Positions 1 through 8,942 of a stretch of DNA of 64,000 nt are shown here, piece by piece. Under the pieces are notes generated by a model. That model did no database searches. It had not been told where the DNA came from and saw only the letters and a program-made list of their open reading frames with translations. Origin of the DNA: an uncultured Verrucomicrobiota bacterium (GTDB lineage: Bacteria > Verrucomicrobiota > Kiritimatiellia > CAIVKH01); the NCBI GenBank assembly GCA_937872895.1, contig CALMUP010000051.1, positions 36,143 through 100,142 of the forward strand. The letters are read 5' to 3'. A program made the translations under genes and the position numbers. How positions within the stretch are numbered: position 1 is the stretch's first letter; every line of letters starts with the position of its first letter.

Positions 1-1469
1 GCGCTTCCGCGAAGGCATGCCTCCACGGCGCGGCCGGTTGCAGCGGCATCCCACCCGAACAACGGCGCAGCGATCGCGGCGATGGCTTCCACCTCCGAAC
101 GGGCCGGGCTCCGGAACGCCCCGCTACCGATGCGCCGGAATACAATATCCTCCAGATTCCGCGCCTCCTCGTTCTCGATGGCATGGCGGATCGAAGCAGG
201 GGTCCACGGCTCCGCAGCTCTGGTAGCATCGCGCAGCGGCTCGTTCCACCAGGCGACCGGTTCCGGGGCATCGAGCGCGGCAGCGATGCGCACGAGGGCC
301 CGCCGGGCCACCATCGGCGCGGTGGTGTACTTGACCGTTTGCACCAAGGTGAATCCCGAGGGCCATGCGTGCTCCCCGGCACTCTGCAGGACCACCTCGC
401 GGGATGGCTCGCCGGGTCGCGAACGGGAAGCGGGCAGCAACCCGGCGTGAACGGTCACGACATCGGAACGGGTGAGTGTACCGCCTCCGAAGGCACCCTG
501 AACATCCTCGAGCCATGCCTCGATCTCGGATTCCGCCACGGCGGGTCGCGCAAGACCGGACGTTGCGGGATCGTACCAGGTCCCGACCATCACCCCGGAC
601 CGCCACGGCACGAAGAAGAGGTTCCGCCATCCGCCATCGCGGCGTCGCACCGGCACGGCGAGTCCGACGGGTCCGGGCCATGGCCGGTCGATCACCAGAT
701 TGACCGCGCGGACCCAGCGGGCCGGGGCGGCCGCGGCAACGGAGGGCCATTGCTCGGCCCCGGCCGACGGTGCACCCGCAGCCCACGCAACATGGCGCGC
801 CGTCACCTCGCCCTGCTCACCCGTACATGGATCCACGAGGGCTATCCCGCGGCAGCCTGTGGCATTCGTCAACAGCCGTGTCACGTTGGTATGGGTGGCC
901 AGGAACGCACCATGGCGGCGGGCATCGAGGGCGAAGGCAAGGGTCAATCGTTCGGTATCCTCGGCCACGGCGTCGTACCACACCGCACCACCACGCTGGC
1001 CGGAGGGAAGGATGACTTCAGGAAACAGGTGGGCCATATCCACTCGATCAATCAAGCGCGCGGCAGGGAGTTGCCGATCAGCCCGCACATCGCGGTTCCG
1101 GTCGGCACTGATCCATTCATTCAGGGCGAGGGCCAGGGTAAGGGCCGGCCGCGAGCGGGTACCGAAACGGGTCAATGGCATGGCGAAAGCGCGTGGCACG
1201 ACCAGGTCGGGCGCGATCCGAAGCAGCAGCGAGCGCGCCGCGATGGATTCACGCATGCGCCGGATATCGAGGTGCTGCAGGTAGCGCAGCCCACCGTGGA
1301 TCACCTTCAGGCTGTTTGCGGAAACTCCGCCGCCGATATCGCCGCGATCCACCAGCAATACGGACAACCCGTTGCGCGCGGCCAGGGAAGCCAGGGAAGA
1401 CCCGGCGATGCCGCCCCCGACCACCACCAGATCAACCGCGACAGGCCAGCGTGATGCAGCGCCACTCAT
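1..1469 (-). CDS. GlpD-like FAD-dependent oxidoreductase (3' end beyond window)
   Basis: The reading frame starts at an ATG at 1469, one base after the stop of the preceding glycosyltransferase fragment. It stays open with no stop to the left edge, giving about 489 codons. The N-terminus has a dinucleotide-binding Rossmann signature, VVVGGGIAGSSLA, at about residues 15-27. It is followed by HGGLRYLQHLDIRRMRES, which is typical of the glycerol-3-phosphate dehydrogenase (GlpD/GlpA) superfamily. Members oxidise glycerol-3-phosphate or related hydroxyl or amine substrates with FAD and pass electrons to quinone. The exact substrate here is not determined. Its tight coupling to a glycosyltransferase and the nearby polysaccharide genes suggest an envelope-related role rather than simple glycerol catabolism, but that is inference. 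The C-terminus is missing because the gene leaves the window. Confidence 0.75.
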   Translation of the reverse strand, partial: MSGAASRWPVAVDLVVVGGGIAGSSLASLAARNGLSVLLVDRGDIGGGVSANSLKVIHGGLRYLQHLDIRRMRESIAARSLLLRIAPDLVVPRAFAMPLTRFGTRSRPALTLALALNEWISADRNRDVRADRQLPAARLIDRVDMAHLFPEVILPSGQRGGAVWYDAVAEDTERLTLAFALDARRHGAFLATHTNVTRLLTNATGCRGIALVDPCTGEQGEVTARHVAWAAGAPSAGAEQWPSVAAAAPARWVRAVNLVIDRPWPGPVGLAVPVRRRDGGWRNLFFVPWRSGVMVGTWYDPATSGLARPAVAESEIEAWLEDVQGAFGGGTLTRSDVVTVHAGLLPASRSRPGEPSREVVLQSAGEHAWPSGFTLVQTVKYTTAPMVARRALVRIAAALDAPEPVAWWNEPLRDATRAAEPWTPASIRHAIENEEARNLEDIVFRRIGSGAFRSPARSEVEAIAAIAAPLFGWDAAATGRAVEACLRGS

Positions 1470-1470
1470 G

Positions 1471-2064
1471 TCAACGCTTTTGGGACTTCGTCGCGCCCGA
1501 CTTCACGGCTGACTCCACATAGGTGTACATTTCATCAAGCGAGCGCTTGAAGGCGTCCAGCGAGTACCGTTCGCTCATCAGCTGCTTGCCTAATCTGGCC
1601 AGTTGGGCACGCAGCTCCGCCGAATCGGCCAGGCGGCGCATGCCCGCGGCCATGGCCGTCGGCTCCGGCTTCACCAGCACCGACACCTCCGGGGTCAACA
1701 CCTGGGTATGGGTGAACAGATCGGTCGCCAGCACCGGTTTCTCCGCATCAAGGTACGAATAGATCTTCATCGGGGTATTGGTACCCTTGATGCGGGGAGA
1801 GACCAACACATCAGCCTCGGCAAAGAATTCGCCCATGCGGTCCACCGGTTGATGGCCGCGCAATTCAACCCAAGCCGTCAAACCAAGATCTCCGACCTTT
1901 TCCCGGTACCTGGCCACATCCGCCGGGATTCCTCCAACGATAACCAGACGATCGGCAGGACGGATACAATGGTGCAGGGCAAAGGCCTGCAGCAGGAGAT
2001 CGATGCCTTGATAGGCCTCAAGATTCCCGATGTACATGAAAACGATGCCGCCCGGGTCACTCAT
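1471..2064 (-). CDS. GT4 glycosyltransferase, C-terminal half (split gene)
   Basis: This 197-residue ORF holds the donor-binding half of a GT-B fold family 4 glycosyltransferase. It opens with the domain-start motif FMYIGNLEAYQGIDLLLQAF and carries SPRIKGTNTPMKIYSYLDAE, the nucleotide-sugar binding motif, at about residues 90-110. It lacks an acceptor domain; that domain is in the next ORF upstream (2061-2648), whose stop overlaps this ATG in an ATGA. Together the two add up to about 390 residues, the usual length of a whole GT4 enzyme. So this is either one gene broken by a frameshift or two translationally coupled halves. The likely role is adding a sugar to an envelope or exopolysaccharide precursor on the cytoplasmic side of the membrane. 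Confidence 0.75.
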   Translation of the reverse strand: MSDPGGIVFMYIGNLEAYQGIDLLLQAFALHHCIRPADRLVIVGGIPADVARYREKVGDLGLTAWVELRGHQPVDRMGEFFAEADVLVSPRIKGTNTPMKIYSYLDAEKPVLATDLFTHTQVLTPEVSVLVKPEPTAMAAGMRRLADSAELRAQLARLGKQLMSERYSLDAFKRSLDEMYTYVESAVKSGATKSQKR

Positions 2065-2648
2065 GCCGATGTGTTTTTCTTGCGTTGATCCTCAAGCAGG
2101 GAGACATCACGCAGCACCACCACGCGGGCCGGCTCGCATGGCGCGATGGAGGATGCCAAGGCTTCACACACCGGGGCCACCAGCAGCGCGTGGTACACCA
2201 CTGGACGGATCAAGGCACGCATAATCCATTGCATGGGCTTGAACCAGGGGAATTTTTCGACGATCTGGTCGGGCAACGAGGAATCCATGTCGTAGATGTA
2301 CGGAATACCAAACAATTTCCGCACCACGAGCGCCATGAAACCCGCCTCCTCCACGGCATGAATCACATCTGGACGATGGCGGCGCACCAACCGAATAGCC
2401 TTGAAAAACATCAACAGGTCGCAGCCCACTTTTCTCAAGGAAAGCCCGGGCCGCACCCCATTCAACATCCGCCATGCCGGAATGCGGTGAAGGGTCAGGC
2501 CCGGATACGCCACATCACGCCCCTCATGAAACACCAGCAGGTGGACGTCGTGACCCCGTTCGCACAAGGAACGGACCATCAGGTCCACCGCAATCGGCGT
2601 ACCGCGCTCCTGATAGAAAGGTTGGGGGGCTAAAACCAGAATCTTCAT
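2061..2648 (-). CDS. GT4 glycosyltransferase, N-terminal half (split gene)
   Basis: This is the N-terminal acceptor-binding domain of a GT4 glycosyltransferase. It begins MKILVLAPQPFYQERGTPIA, the classic GT4 start in which the Gly-rich loop contacts the substrates, and continues through HRPDVIHAVEEAGFMALV and IPYIYDMDSSLPDQI. An ATG at 2648 is preferred over an upstream TTG at 2663 because the family begins at MKIL. The frame ends with RKKNTSA and a TGA that overlaps the ATG of the C-terminal half by four bases. A run of five A residues lies just before the stop (minus strand, about 2072-2076). A -1 shift there would read straight into the second ORF. The gene is divergent from the basic-protein gene at 2869. 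Confidence 0.72.
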   Translation of the reverse strand: MKILVLAPQPFYQERGTPIAVDLMVRSLCERGHDVHLLVFHEGRDVAYPGLTLHRIPAWRMLNGVRPGLSLRKVGCDLLMFFKAIRLVRRHRPDVIHAVEEAGFMALVVRKLFGIPYIYDMDSSLPDQIVEKFPWFKPMQWIMRALIRPVVYHALLVAPVCEALASSIAPCEPARVVVLRDVSLLEDQRKKNTSA

Positions 2649-2663
2649 GATATCTTTCGACAA

Positions 2664-2868
2664 CCAACAAGTCGATCCGTCCTTGCCACAAAACTAGGAG
2701 CTTTCCCGATGTATGCAAGCAGTATTTACTAGTATCTCGCCAGCAACGACATACGCAATAAGTAATCCCGCAGAAACGGGGGCGCGCGCGCATACAACGC
2801 CATATTTTACAGCTTTTTGTTTGATATCGCTAATTTATTACGTAATAAAAGAAACCACGCACACGTTT
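2664..2868. promoter_or_regulatory. AT-rich divergent intergenic region
   Basis: These 205 bases separate the minus-strand glycosyltransferase operon from the plus-strand basic-protein gene. They are clearly AT-richer than their surroundings. A possible plus-strand promoter is TTGATA at 2821-2826 and TAATAA at 2843-2848 with a 16-base spacer, about 21 bases before the ATG at 2869. No strong ribosome-binding site was seen. The assignment is by eye only. Confidence 0.3.
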
Positions 2869-3387
2869 ATGCATAGTAACAACAGTTCATCGCCCAAGAA
2901 TCATCGTCGCACCCGATCCAAGGGGGGGCGACCAAGAAAGTTTTCCGAGCCCAGTCGGCCGGTAACCGTCACCTTGCCCGATTCCACCATCGAACAACTG
3001 GCCTTGATCGACCAGGACCGTGCGCGGGCGATTGCGAAGGCCGCACAACTGGCGTGTGGTGTGGCCAAGCCTGAGGCTCCGGATGTGGAGATTTGTGATG
3101 CGGGTGGCAACCGGGCATTGATCGTGGTGAAACCCAACCGTTATTTGCGGCAATTGGAATGTATTCGTCTATTGGAGTTGATGCCTGGCCGTTCGTTGAT
3201 CTCCATTCCGCCGGGAACCCCCTCCTCCATCATCGAGGTCGGCTTGCGCGACCTGCTGGACTCGGTTCCCAAAACCGAGGTCAGGGAACGGGCCTTGCTG
3301 GAAAAACTGACGGCCATTTTTCGGAGGTCCCGCCACGCGAATGCCATGTCCAAGGAAGAAATCCTGATCGTTCCGCATGAATCCTGA
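2869..3387 (+). CDS. Small basic, possibly DNA-binding protein of unknown function
   Basis: This gene encodes about 172 residues if it starts at the ATG at 2869. The frame extends upstream to 2713, but that part is AT-rich, hydrophobic and unlike a coding N-terminus. The N-terminus is basic (KNHRRTRSKGGRPRKF, AT-hook-like GRPRK), followed by PVTVTLPDSTIEQLALIDQD, which resembles the strand-helix of ribbon-helix-helix proteins. The remainder (GNRALIVVKPNRYLRQLECI and SLISIPPGTPSSIIEVGLRD) is not recognised. The gene overlaps the following SGNH hydrolase gene by 11 bases, so the two are probably co-transcribed. It stands at the head of a polysaccharide gene set, so a local regulator is plausible but unproven. 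Confidence 0.55.
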   Translation: MHSNNSSSPKNHRRTRSKGGRPRKFSEPSRPVTVTLPDSTIEQLALIDQDRARAIAKAAQLACGVAKPEAPDVEICDAGGNRALIVVKPNRYLRQLECIRLLELMPGRSLISIPPGTPSSIIEVGLRDLLDSVPKTEVRERALLEKLTAIFRRSRHANAMSKEEILIVPHES

Positions 3388-4672
3388 AGCCTCATTCACA
3401 CCCCCTCTTGTTGTCCGCCTGACCGACCTCGCCCATCGCAGGTGGGGCGGATTTCCCGCCCGTATTCTCCGCGCAGGCTTGTTGTTCGCAGCGCTGGCTT
3501 GCTTCTTCCTCGCCGCCGCAGTGATCGTGCGCGGTGAGCCGTGGGCGTTCATTATCTATGCCGAGGATCCGTATGCCCATGCGGCCGGCGGGTTCCTTTT
3601 CCTGGCCGCCTGGCATTGGTTTGGCCGTGGATACCGGGAGGGCTGGCCGGCCTGGCGGGCACGGCTGGGTAAAGCCATGCTGGCCTTGTTCGGCTTCGCG
3701 TTTTCTTTTGCGGCAGCCGAGGTCTGTTTGCGCATGGTGATGCATGCTCGGCAGCAGGGCAATTCCCTGCAAACGCTCAACAACCTTGACCGACAACAAC
3801 CCAAGGATATTCGAACCACGCATCCGCTCGGCCTGATCGTTGAACCGAGCCCGTATCCGTCCATCGTGTACCAATTGCGCCCGGATCTGGACCTGCCGTT
3901 TGGCAACCGGGCCTTGCGCACCAACCGGATCGGCCTGCGTGATTCGGTTGACTACCCGGTGGGGCGGCTCCCCCACTCCGTCCGGATTGTCGGCTTGGGC
4001 GACTCCGGCATGTTCGGGTGGGATGTTGACCAGGACGGTGACTACCTGGCCGTCATGGAGCGGACGCTGCAGGCCCGCCAGGACGGGGTGACCTACGAAG
4101 CCATGAACTTCGCGGTGCCCGGCTACAATTCCCAGCTTGAGGTGGAAACCCTCAAGCATCGCGCACTGGCCTACGACCCGGATATTGTCGTGGTGGGCTG
4201 GTGCGAAAACGATGGTCAACTTCCGTTCTTCCTGCTGGAAAAGGAGGATTTCGCCCGCCGCGACGTGTCATTCCTGAACATGCTGCTGACCCGCCGCGAC
4301 GACTTCCGCCAGATCGCCAGCGGCACCCGGATCAAGGATCTCCGCACCATGGACCGGAGCAACGTCAGCGCGGACATTCTAAGCGGAACGGAAGCGGAGG
4401 GACTTCGCCGGGTCTTCACCGAACTGAAGACCTTGAGCGACCAGCACGGATTCCATGTGCTGGTCTTCGGGCCCCTCGGCGATGGCATTCACCGCCTGAT
4501 CACCGAGATCGGATTGCCGACCTACAACACCCGGCAACGAATCAAGATCGACGACTATCCCCTGGAGTGGGCCATCCACTTCATGCACCCCCGCCCCGAA
4601 GGTCACCAGGTCCTCGGCGAACGACTCGCTGCGGAGTTGCACGACCGAGGCTGGTTGATCCCGCGTCCGTGA
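3377..4672 (+). CDS. Membrane-anchored SGNH/GDSL-type hydrolase
   Basis: The protein is 431 residues. Hydrophobic segments at about 33-51, 70-83 and 101-118 precede a soluble SGNH hydrolase-like domain. Block I is GLGDSGMFGW with the nucleophile at Ser210. Block III is GWCENDGQLP with Asn278. The C-terminal block is HPRPEGHQVLGERLA. The usual Asp three residues before the last catalytic His is not evident, because the preceding residues are HFM. Such proteins commonly act as O-acetyl transferases or esterases on extracellular polysaccharides. The gene overlaps its upstream neighbour and is followed by an epimerase and a polysaccharide deacetylase, which supports a role in tailoring an exported glycan. 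Confidence 0.7.
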   Translation: MNPEASFTPPLVVRLTDLAHRRWGGFPARILRAGLLFAALACFFLAAAVIVRGEPWAFIIYAEDPYAHAAGGFLFLAAWHWFGRGYREGWPAWRARLGKAMLALFGFAFSFAAAEVCLRMVMHARQQGNSLQTLNNLDRQQPKDIRTTHPLGLIVEPSPYPSIVYQLRPDLDLPFGNRALRTNRIGLRDSVDYPVGRLPHSVRIVGLGDSGMFGWDVDQDGDYLAVMERTLQARQDGVTYEAMNFAVPGYNSQLEVETLKHRALAYDPDIVVVGWCENDGQLPFFLLEKEDFARRDVSFLNMLLTRRDDFRQIASGTRIKDLRTMDRSNVSADILSGTEAEGLRRVFTELKTLSDQHGFHVLVFGPLGDGIHRLITEIGLPTYNTRQRIKIDDYPLEWAIHFMHPRPEGHQVLGERLAAELHDRGWLIPRP

Positions 4673-4725
4673 CCTGATCAGCAATGTTTTATTGATGCAC
4701 CCGGCCAAACCGGTAAGGTTGGATC

Positions 4726-5763
4726 ATGTTTTTGCCCGACTATAGAAATCGTCCGGTGCTGGTGACCGGAGCCACCGGATTTGCCGGGCAGGCTTTGTGT
4801 CGCGCCCTGGTTGCTGAAGGCGCCGACGTCCGGGCGATTGCCCGACCGCAATCCGACCGGAGCGCCTTGGCCGATCTGCCCATCACCTGGTTCACCGGAC
4901 AGATCTACGATGCGGACACGGTCAACGCCGCCACCGAGGGCGTCGCCTACGTATTCCACATGGCCACGACCTACCGGCATGCCGGACTCACCCTGAAGAT
5001 GAACCAGCTCGTGCACATCACCGGCACGCAACTCCTGGCCGAGGCCGCCCTTGCCCAACCCGCCTTCCAACGGTTTGTCCACGTATCAACCTGCGGGGTA
5101 CACGGCCATATTCCGCTCGGGGTACGCGCCGACGAGAACGCGCCAATCCAGCCGGAGGATGATTACCAGGTCACGAAAAACGAGGCGGAAATCTGGGTGC
5201 GCGGATTCGCGGCTTCGCGCGGGCTCCCCCTGACCGTGTTGCGCCCCTGTGCGCTCTACGGCGCGGGCGAAAAACGATTCCTGAAGTTCTTCCGCATGGC
5301 CGCCAAACCGGTACTTCCCCTGCTCGGCCCGGCCGGGTATGGCATTCACCTGATCCATGTGGACGACTTCACCGGCATGGCACGCCACGCGGGACAACAC
5401 CCGAACGCCCTCGGTGAAATTTTCCTCTGCGGCAGCCCGGAGCCGATCGCGCTGGAGCGGATGGCCCGCCTGATCGCCTCCGCCTATGGCCAATCGATCC
5501 GCGTTTTCCGTGTCCCGGCCTGGCCGGTGTATGAGGCCGGCCGGGTCTGTGAATGGCTGTGCAAACCGTTCGGCATCGATCCCCCGCTGCACCGCCGCCG
5601 GGTCGCCTTCTTTACCAAGAACCGCAGCTTCGACACCCGCAAGGTCTATGCGATGCTGGATTATACCTGCCAGGTCCCCGACGCGATCGGCATTCCCACG
5701 CTGGCCCGCTGGTACGTGGACCATGGCTGGGTGACCCTGCGCGGCCACTCCGCTCCGGCATGA
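4726..5763 (+). CDS. NAD-dependent epimerase/dehydratase (extended SDR)
   Basis: The protein is 345 residues, the normal length for an extended short-chain dehydrogenase. The NAD(P)-binding motif GATGFAG is at residues 15-21. The catalytic pair Tyr147 and Lys151 lies in DDYQVTKNEAE, with the Ser/Thr partner in HVSTCGVHG. The sequence LRPCALYGAGEKR is the usual substrate-proximal segment. It resembles nucleoside-diphosphate-sugar epimerases and 3-beta-hydroxysteroid-type dehydrogenases, so the substrate cannot be named. It overlaps the downstream deacetylase gene by ATGA, which indicates co-translation. The 53-base gap upstream shows no obvious terminator. Confidence 0.8.
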   Translation: MFLPDYRNRPVLVTGATGFAGQALCRALVAEGADVRAIARPQSDRSALADLPITWFTGQIYDADTVNAATEGVAYVFHMATTYRHAGLTLKMNQLVHITGTQLLAEAALAQPAFQRFVHVSTCGVHGHIPLGVRADENAPIQPEDDYQVTKNEAEIWVRGFAASRGLPLTVLRPCALYGAGEKRFLKFFRMAAKPVLPLLGPAGYGIHLIHVDDFTGMARHAGQHPNALGEIFLCGSPEPIALERMARLIASAYGQSIRVFRVPAWPVYEAGRVCEWLCKPFGIDPPLHRRRVAFFTKNRSFDTRKVYAMLDYTCQVPDAIGIPTLARWYVDHGWVTLRGHSAPA

Positions 5764-6896
5764 ACCTTCACCGCCACCTGCAGGCGATCCGCATGGAGGC
5801 ACGGCAGTACCGTGGCGACTGCTACCCGGACTTCGTGACCGCGCGGCGGACCGACCCCGCACGTCTCGATGGTGTGGTGGTGTTCATGCTGCACGCCGTG
5901 CAACCGGGACGCTTCGAGCGGCAGGTCCGCTTCCTCCGCGACAATGGTTACCGGACCATCGACTGCGACACCCTGCTGCGCTTCCTGCGCGGAGAAGCCG
6001 ATCTTGAAGGCCCTTCGGTCATGCTCACCTTTGATGATGGTGAACGAAGCTTGTACGAGGTTGCCTTCCCGATCCTCCAGCGCTACGGATTGCGGGCGGT
6101 GAACTTCATCGTGCCGGGCATGATTCACGCCAGTCCCGCCGAACGGCCGGCCATCGGCAAGGCATGGTGCACCTGGGAGGAAGTGCGCGCGATGCACCAC
6201 AGCGGCGTGATCGACTTCCAGTCGCACACCCTCTGGCACGAGCGCATGTTCACCGGCGAGACCCCGCTTGATTTCTGGCGCGAGGACCTGTTCACCGACG
6301 GCCTGCTGGTCGACCGTCCCCGCGTGTGCACGAACGGCCAGGACACCCTCCTGGCGGAATGGGGTGCGCCGCTGTACCCGATGGCCCCGCGCATGATGGA
6401 TGCACTGAAGTTCATCGACCGTGACGATATCCGCCGCGCCTGCATCGAACATGTGGCGCGGCAGGGTGGAGCAGCGTTTTTCCACAAAGACGGCTGGCGT
6501 GCGGAACTGGAGTCGGTCTGGCGCACGGCAAAAGGCGCGCAACCGGCCGGAGGCTTCGAGACTGCCGAGGAACAGCGGGTGGCGATCCTGGACAGCCTGA
6601 TCCGCTCGCGTTCGATGCTGGAGGGTCAATTACAGCGGGAGGTCCGCCATCTCGCCTACCCGTGGGCGATGGGCGGCACGTTGGCCCGTCGGCTCAGCGA
6701 AGAGGCTGGCTACCGGACCAACTTCCACGGCCCGATCACCGGCACACCGCTCAACCGACCCGGCACGGATCCGTACCGCATCGCCCGGATCAAGGATGAC
6801 TTCATTGAACGGCTACCGGGACGCGGTCGCCGCGCGTTGTGGTCAATCCTCGCGGAAAAGGCAGTCCGACGCCTGCGCCATCGCGATATCTACTGA
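5760..6896 (+). CDS. Polysaccharide deacetylase (carbohydrate esterase 4 family)
   Basis: The ATG at 5760 overlaps the epimerase stop (ATGA), giving 378 residues. The open frame continues upstream to 5553, but that part lies inside the epimerase and is not coding. The NodB-homology signature is clear: TFDDG at 90-94 supplies the catalytic and metal-binding aspartates, and SHTLWH at 155-160 supplies the two metal-binding histidines. AYPWAMGG near residue 300 occupies the place of the later conserved motif. The enzyme would hydrolyse N- or O-acetyl groups from an envelope polysaccharide. No signal peptide is evident, so it may act on cytoplasmic lipid-linked precursors. The insert between the motifs makes it longer than the minimal family. 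Confidence 0.85.
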   Translation: MNLHRHLQAIRMEARQYRGDCYPDFVTARRTDPARLDGVVVFMLHAVQPGRFERQVRFLRDNGYRTIDCDTLLRFLRGEADLEGPSVMLTFDDGERSLYEVAFPILQRYGLRAVNFIVPGMIHASPAERPAIGKAWCTWEEVRAMHHSGVIDFQSHTLWHERMFTGETPLDFWREDLFTDGLLVDRPRVCTNGQDTLLAEWGAPLYPMAPRMMDALKFIDRDDIRRACIEHVARQGGAAFFHKDGWRAELESVWRTAKGAQPAGGFETAEEQRVAILDSLIRSRSMLEGQLQREVRHLAYPWAMGGTLARRLSEEAGYRTNFHGPITGTPLNRPGTDPYRIARIKDDFIERLPGRGRRALWSILAEKAVRRLRHRDIY

Positions 6897-6910
6897 GCCC
6901 CTTGCACGCA

Positions 6911-7981
6911 TCAGGCAACAAGCGTGAACAATTCGAACTGGACGCGGATGAGCAGTCGAATGGCCAGCCAATAGATCGAAAAGACGGCAAACAATAGACT
7001 GGCAAGTCCGCGGGCCAGCAGATTGCGGTTCACTTCTTGCGGTACATAAAACCGGTCACCACACAGCAGGTCCCGGTCCGAGACACGCCGCCAACGCTGC
7101 ACCGATTGCCGCTTTTGCGCCAACGTGCGACCGTTACGCCACCCTTCCCACGTGCCCGCCAGGAATTCCCGGCCGTGACCTTTGATCACGAGCAGGATAC
7201 CCACAGCGACCTGGAACAGCAGAATGGCCGGCAGCGCGAGCCAGAAAGTCCGGGCATGGTAGTTTTTGCGCAGAAACCACCAGCGATTCCGCACCTGAAG
7301 CTTCACCCACTTCAATCCGCGGACCTTGCTCTGGTGAAACGCATTGGCTTCGGATACAATCCAGCAGGGATTCCCGGCAAGGGACATCCGGTAGGCCAGG
7401 TCTCCATCCTCCCAGCCGAACACGTAATCGGGATCAAAGCCACCGAGCCTCTGGACCACCTCGCGGCTGACCAGCATCGCCCCGGCAGACACGGTGGTGC
7501 AACGCCTCGTTCCCCGCGCCGCCGGATCATGCAGGCGGATCTCGCCGATGTAATGGATGTCCACCCCGTTGTACTGGACCTGATCCGGCTGGTGGTAGTA
7601 GCGGATCTTGCCGCTGACCGCGCCGCTTTCCGGATGCAGCTCAAACACGTTCGCCAACTTGCTGATGTACTCCGGAGACAACACGAGGTCATTGTCCATG
7701 ACCAGCACCAACGGGGAATTCACCTGGTCGATTCCCAACTGGCGCGCGACATTCGGACCGCGGTTTGATCCGGTCGATACAATCCGTACGGAAGGAAACG
7801 CCTGGCTTACCCGCGCGATGGAGTCATCGGTGGACTGGTTATCCACCAGCAGGATTTCCTGCACATGGACGCCAATCTGGTTCATCAGGGATGGGATGGT
7901 CAACATCAGCGCATCCGCGCCGTTGTGGTTGGCGATGACAATCGATACATCCGGAACGATTACCGGCTTATCTGGTGACAT
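6911..7981 (-). CDS. Family 2 glycosyltransferase with C-terminal membrane segments
   Basis: Starting at the ATG at 7981 (MSPDKPVIVPDVSIVIANHN), the protein is 356 residues. The GT-A signature DVSIVIANHNGADAL leads to LLVDNQSTDDS and the metal-binding DND at residues 96-98 (LVMDNDLV). The acceptor-side motif GWEDGDLAYRM follows. Two hydrophobic segments near the C-terminus (AILLFQVAVGILLVIKG and ASLLFAVFSIYWLAIRLLI) suggest membrane attachment. The family resembles rhamnosyl- and other polysaccharide GT2 enzymes. It is the last gene of a minus-strand operon, overlaps the end of the flippase-like gene by 14 bases, and converges on the deacetylase gene 14 bases away with no visible terminator. 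Confidence 0.82.
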   Translation of the reverse strand: MSPDKPVIVPDVSIVIANHNGADALMLTIPSLMNQIGVHVQEILLVDNQSTDDSIARVSQAFPSVRIVSTGSNRGPNVARQLGIDQVNSPLVLVMDNDLVLSPEYISKLANVFELHPESGAVSGKIRYYHQPDQVQYNGVDIHYIGEIRLHDPAARGTRRCTTVSAGAMLVSREVVQRLGGFDPDYVFGWEDGDLAYRMSLAGNPCWIVSEANAFHQSKVRGLKWVKLQVRNRWWFLRKNYHARTFWLALPAILLFQVAVGILLVIKGHGREFLAGTWEGWRNGRTLAQKRQSVQRWRRVSDRDLLCGDRFYVPQEVNRNLLARGLASLLFAVFSIYWLAIRLLIRVQFELFTLVA

Positions 7982-8942
7982 GGTTATTCCATCCTCTAAC
8001 AGCATAAAGCATCCCACCGGCTACCGCCACCCACAAGCTCAAACTGAACGAAAGCAACGACACCGCGACACCAAGCGATGGATCAGCGCCGGCCAGGGCA
8101 AAAAGCCCACCGTACGATGCCTCCCTCAAACCGATCCCCGCGATGGAAACCGGCAGCAGGGTGATGAGGGACACCGCTGTGGAAAAGACAACGTACCAGG
8201 CGAATGGCAATTCCACCCCGAAGGACCGGGCCATCAGGTAATCCATGCCTCCCCTGGCCAGAGCCATACCTACCAACCCGATCAGAGGAGCAGGAAGGGA
8301 TCGAATCCGGCTGAATTGCCGCAGGGCGTCAAGCAGTCGCTCCATCACACCCACCAACCGGGCATCGCGAAAGCGATCCGGCAAGGTCGAACGCGCCGTA
8401 TCAATCACGCCCTTTTGGTTCAAGGCGACCAATGCGGCAAAACCCGCAACGATCGCGGCACACACCGGAACCACACCGCGGAAGGGCGTGTCAACGAACC
8501 AGGTAACCAGCAAGGTGACGGCAACCATGGCAACCAACCCGGCGATCCGGGCGAAGAGGATGGCAGCGACCACGCCGGCACGGTCCTGCGCGTTCCGACA
8601 TAACCGCAGCCCCATGACGAGGTCCGCACCGGCTCCCCCTGGCAGGAAGATCCCGAAAAAACTACTGACCAGGCTGAAATGAACCAGGTCACCGAGCGAC
8701 ATCCCGGAACCGCGTGCGCGAAGCAACCGCCACAGGACCCACGCGGACAACACGACATAACCGGTCATGGCGGTTATCCCGAGGGCATACAGACCGGGCC
8801 GGAATGATCCCCACGAATCCCGCAAGGGTTGCCAATCCATCGTGACCCCAAGATAAGCCAGCAGCGCCATACTCAAGCCCCACCGGAGCGGCATGATCCA
8901 GCGGCGGGGTGAAACGGCGGATGCTTGAACCGTAGCAATCAC
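7968..8942 (-). CDS. Lysylphosphatidylglycerol synthase TM-region/flippase-like membrane protein (UPF0104 type)
   Basis: The 324-residue protein is almost wholly hydrophobic with about eight predicted membrane segments. The conserved segment SSFFGIFLPGGAGADLVMGL is the hallmark of the YbhN/UPF0104/AglD-like family, and SLITLLPVSIAGIGLREASY is the second hallmark. Proteins of this family accompany envelope glycosyltransferases and are thought to move or position lipid-linked sugars. There is no catalytic MprF domain. The gene sits between a GT39 gene, with which it overlaps by four bases, and a GT2 gene, so all three are probably one transcript for a lipid-linked saccharide. Confidence 0.82.
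   Translation of the reverse strand: MIATVQASAVSPRRWIMPLRWGLSMALLAYLGVTMDWQPLRDSWGSFRPGLYALGITAMTGYVVLSAWVLWRLLRARGSGMSLGDLVHFSLVSSFFGIFLPGGAGADLVMGLRLCRNAQDRAGVVAAILFARIAGLVAMVAVTLLVTWFVDTPFRGVVPVCAAIVAGFAALVALNQKGVIDTARSTLPDRFRDARLVGVMERLLDALRQFSRIRSLPAPLIGLVGMALARGGMDYLMARSFGVELPFAWYVVFSTAVSLITLLPVSIAGIGLREASYGGLFALAGADPSLGVAVSLLSFSLSLWVAVAGGMLYAVRGWNNHVTR

Noticed and set aside
183..1454. Plus-strand 423-residue open frame.
   Set aside because: It is a GC-rich shadow of the minus-strand FAD oxidoreductase, in the same codon register.
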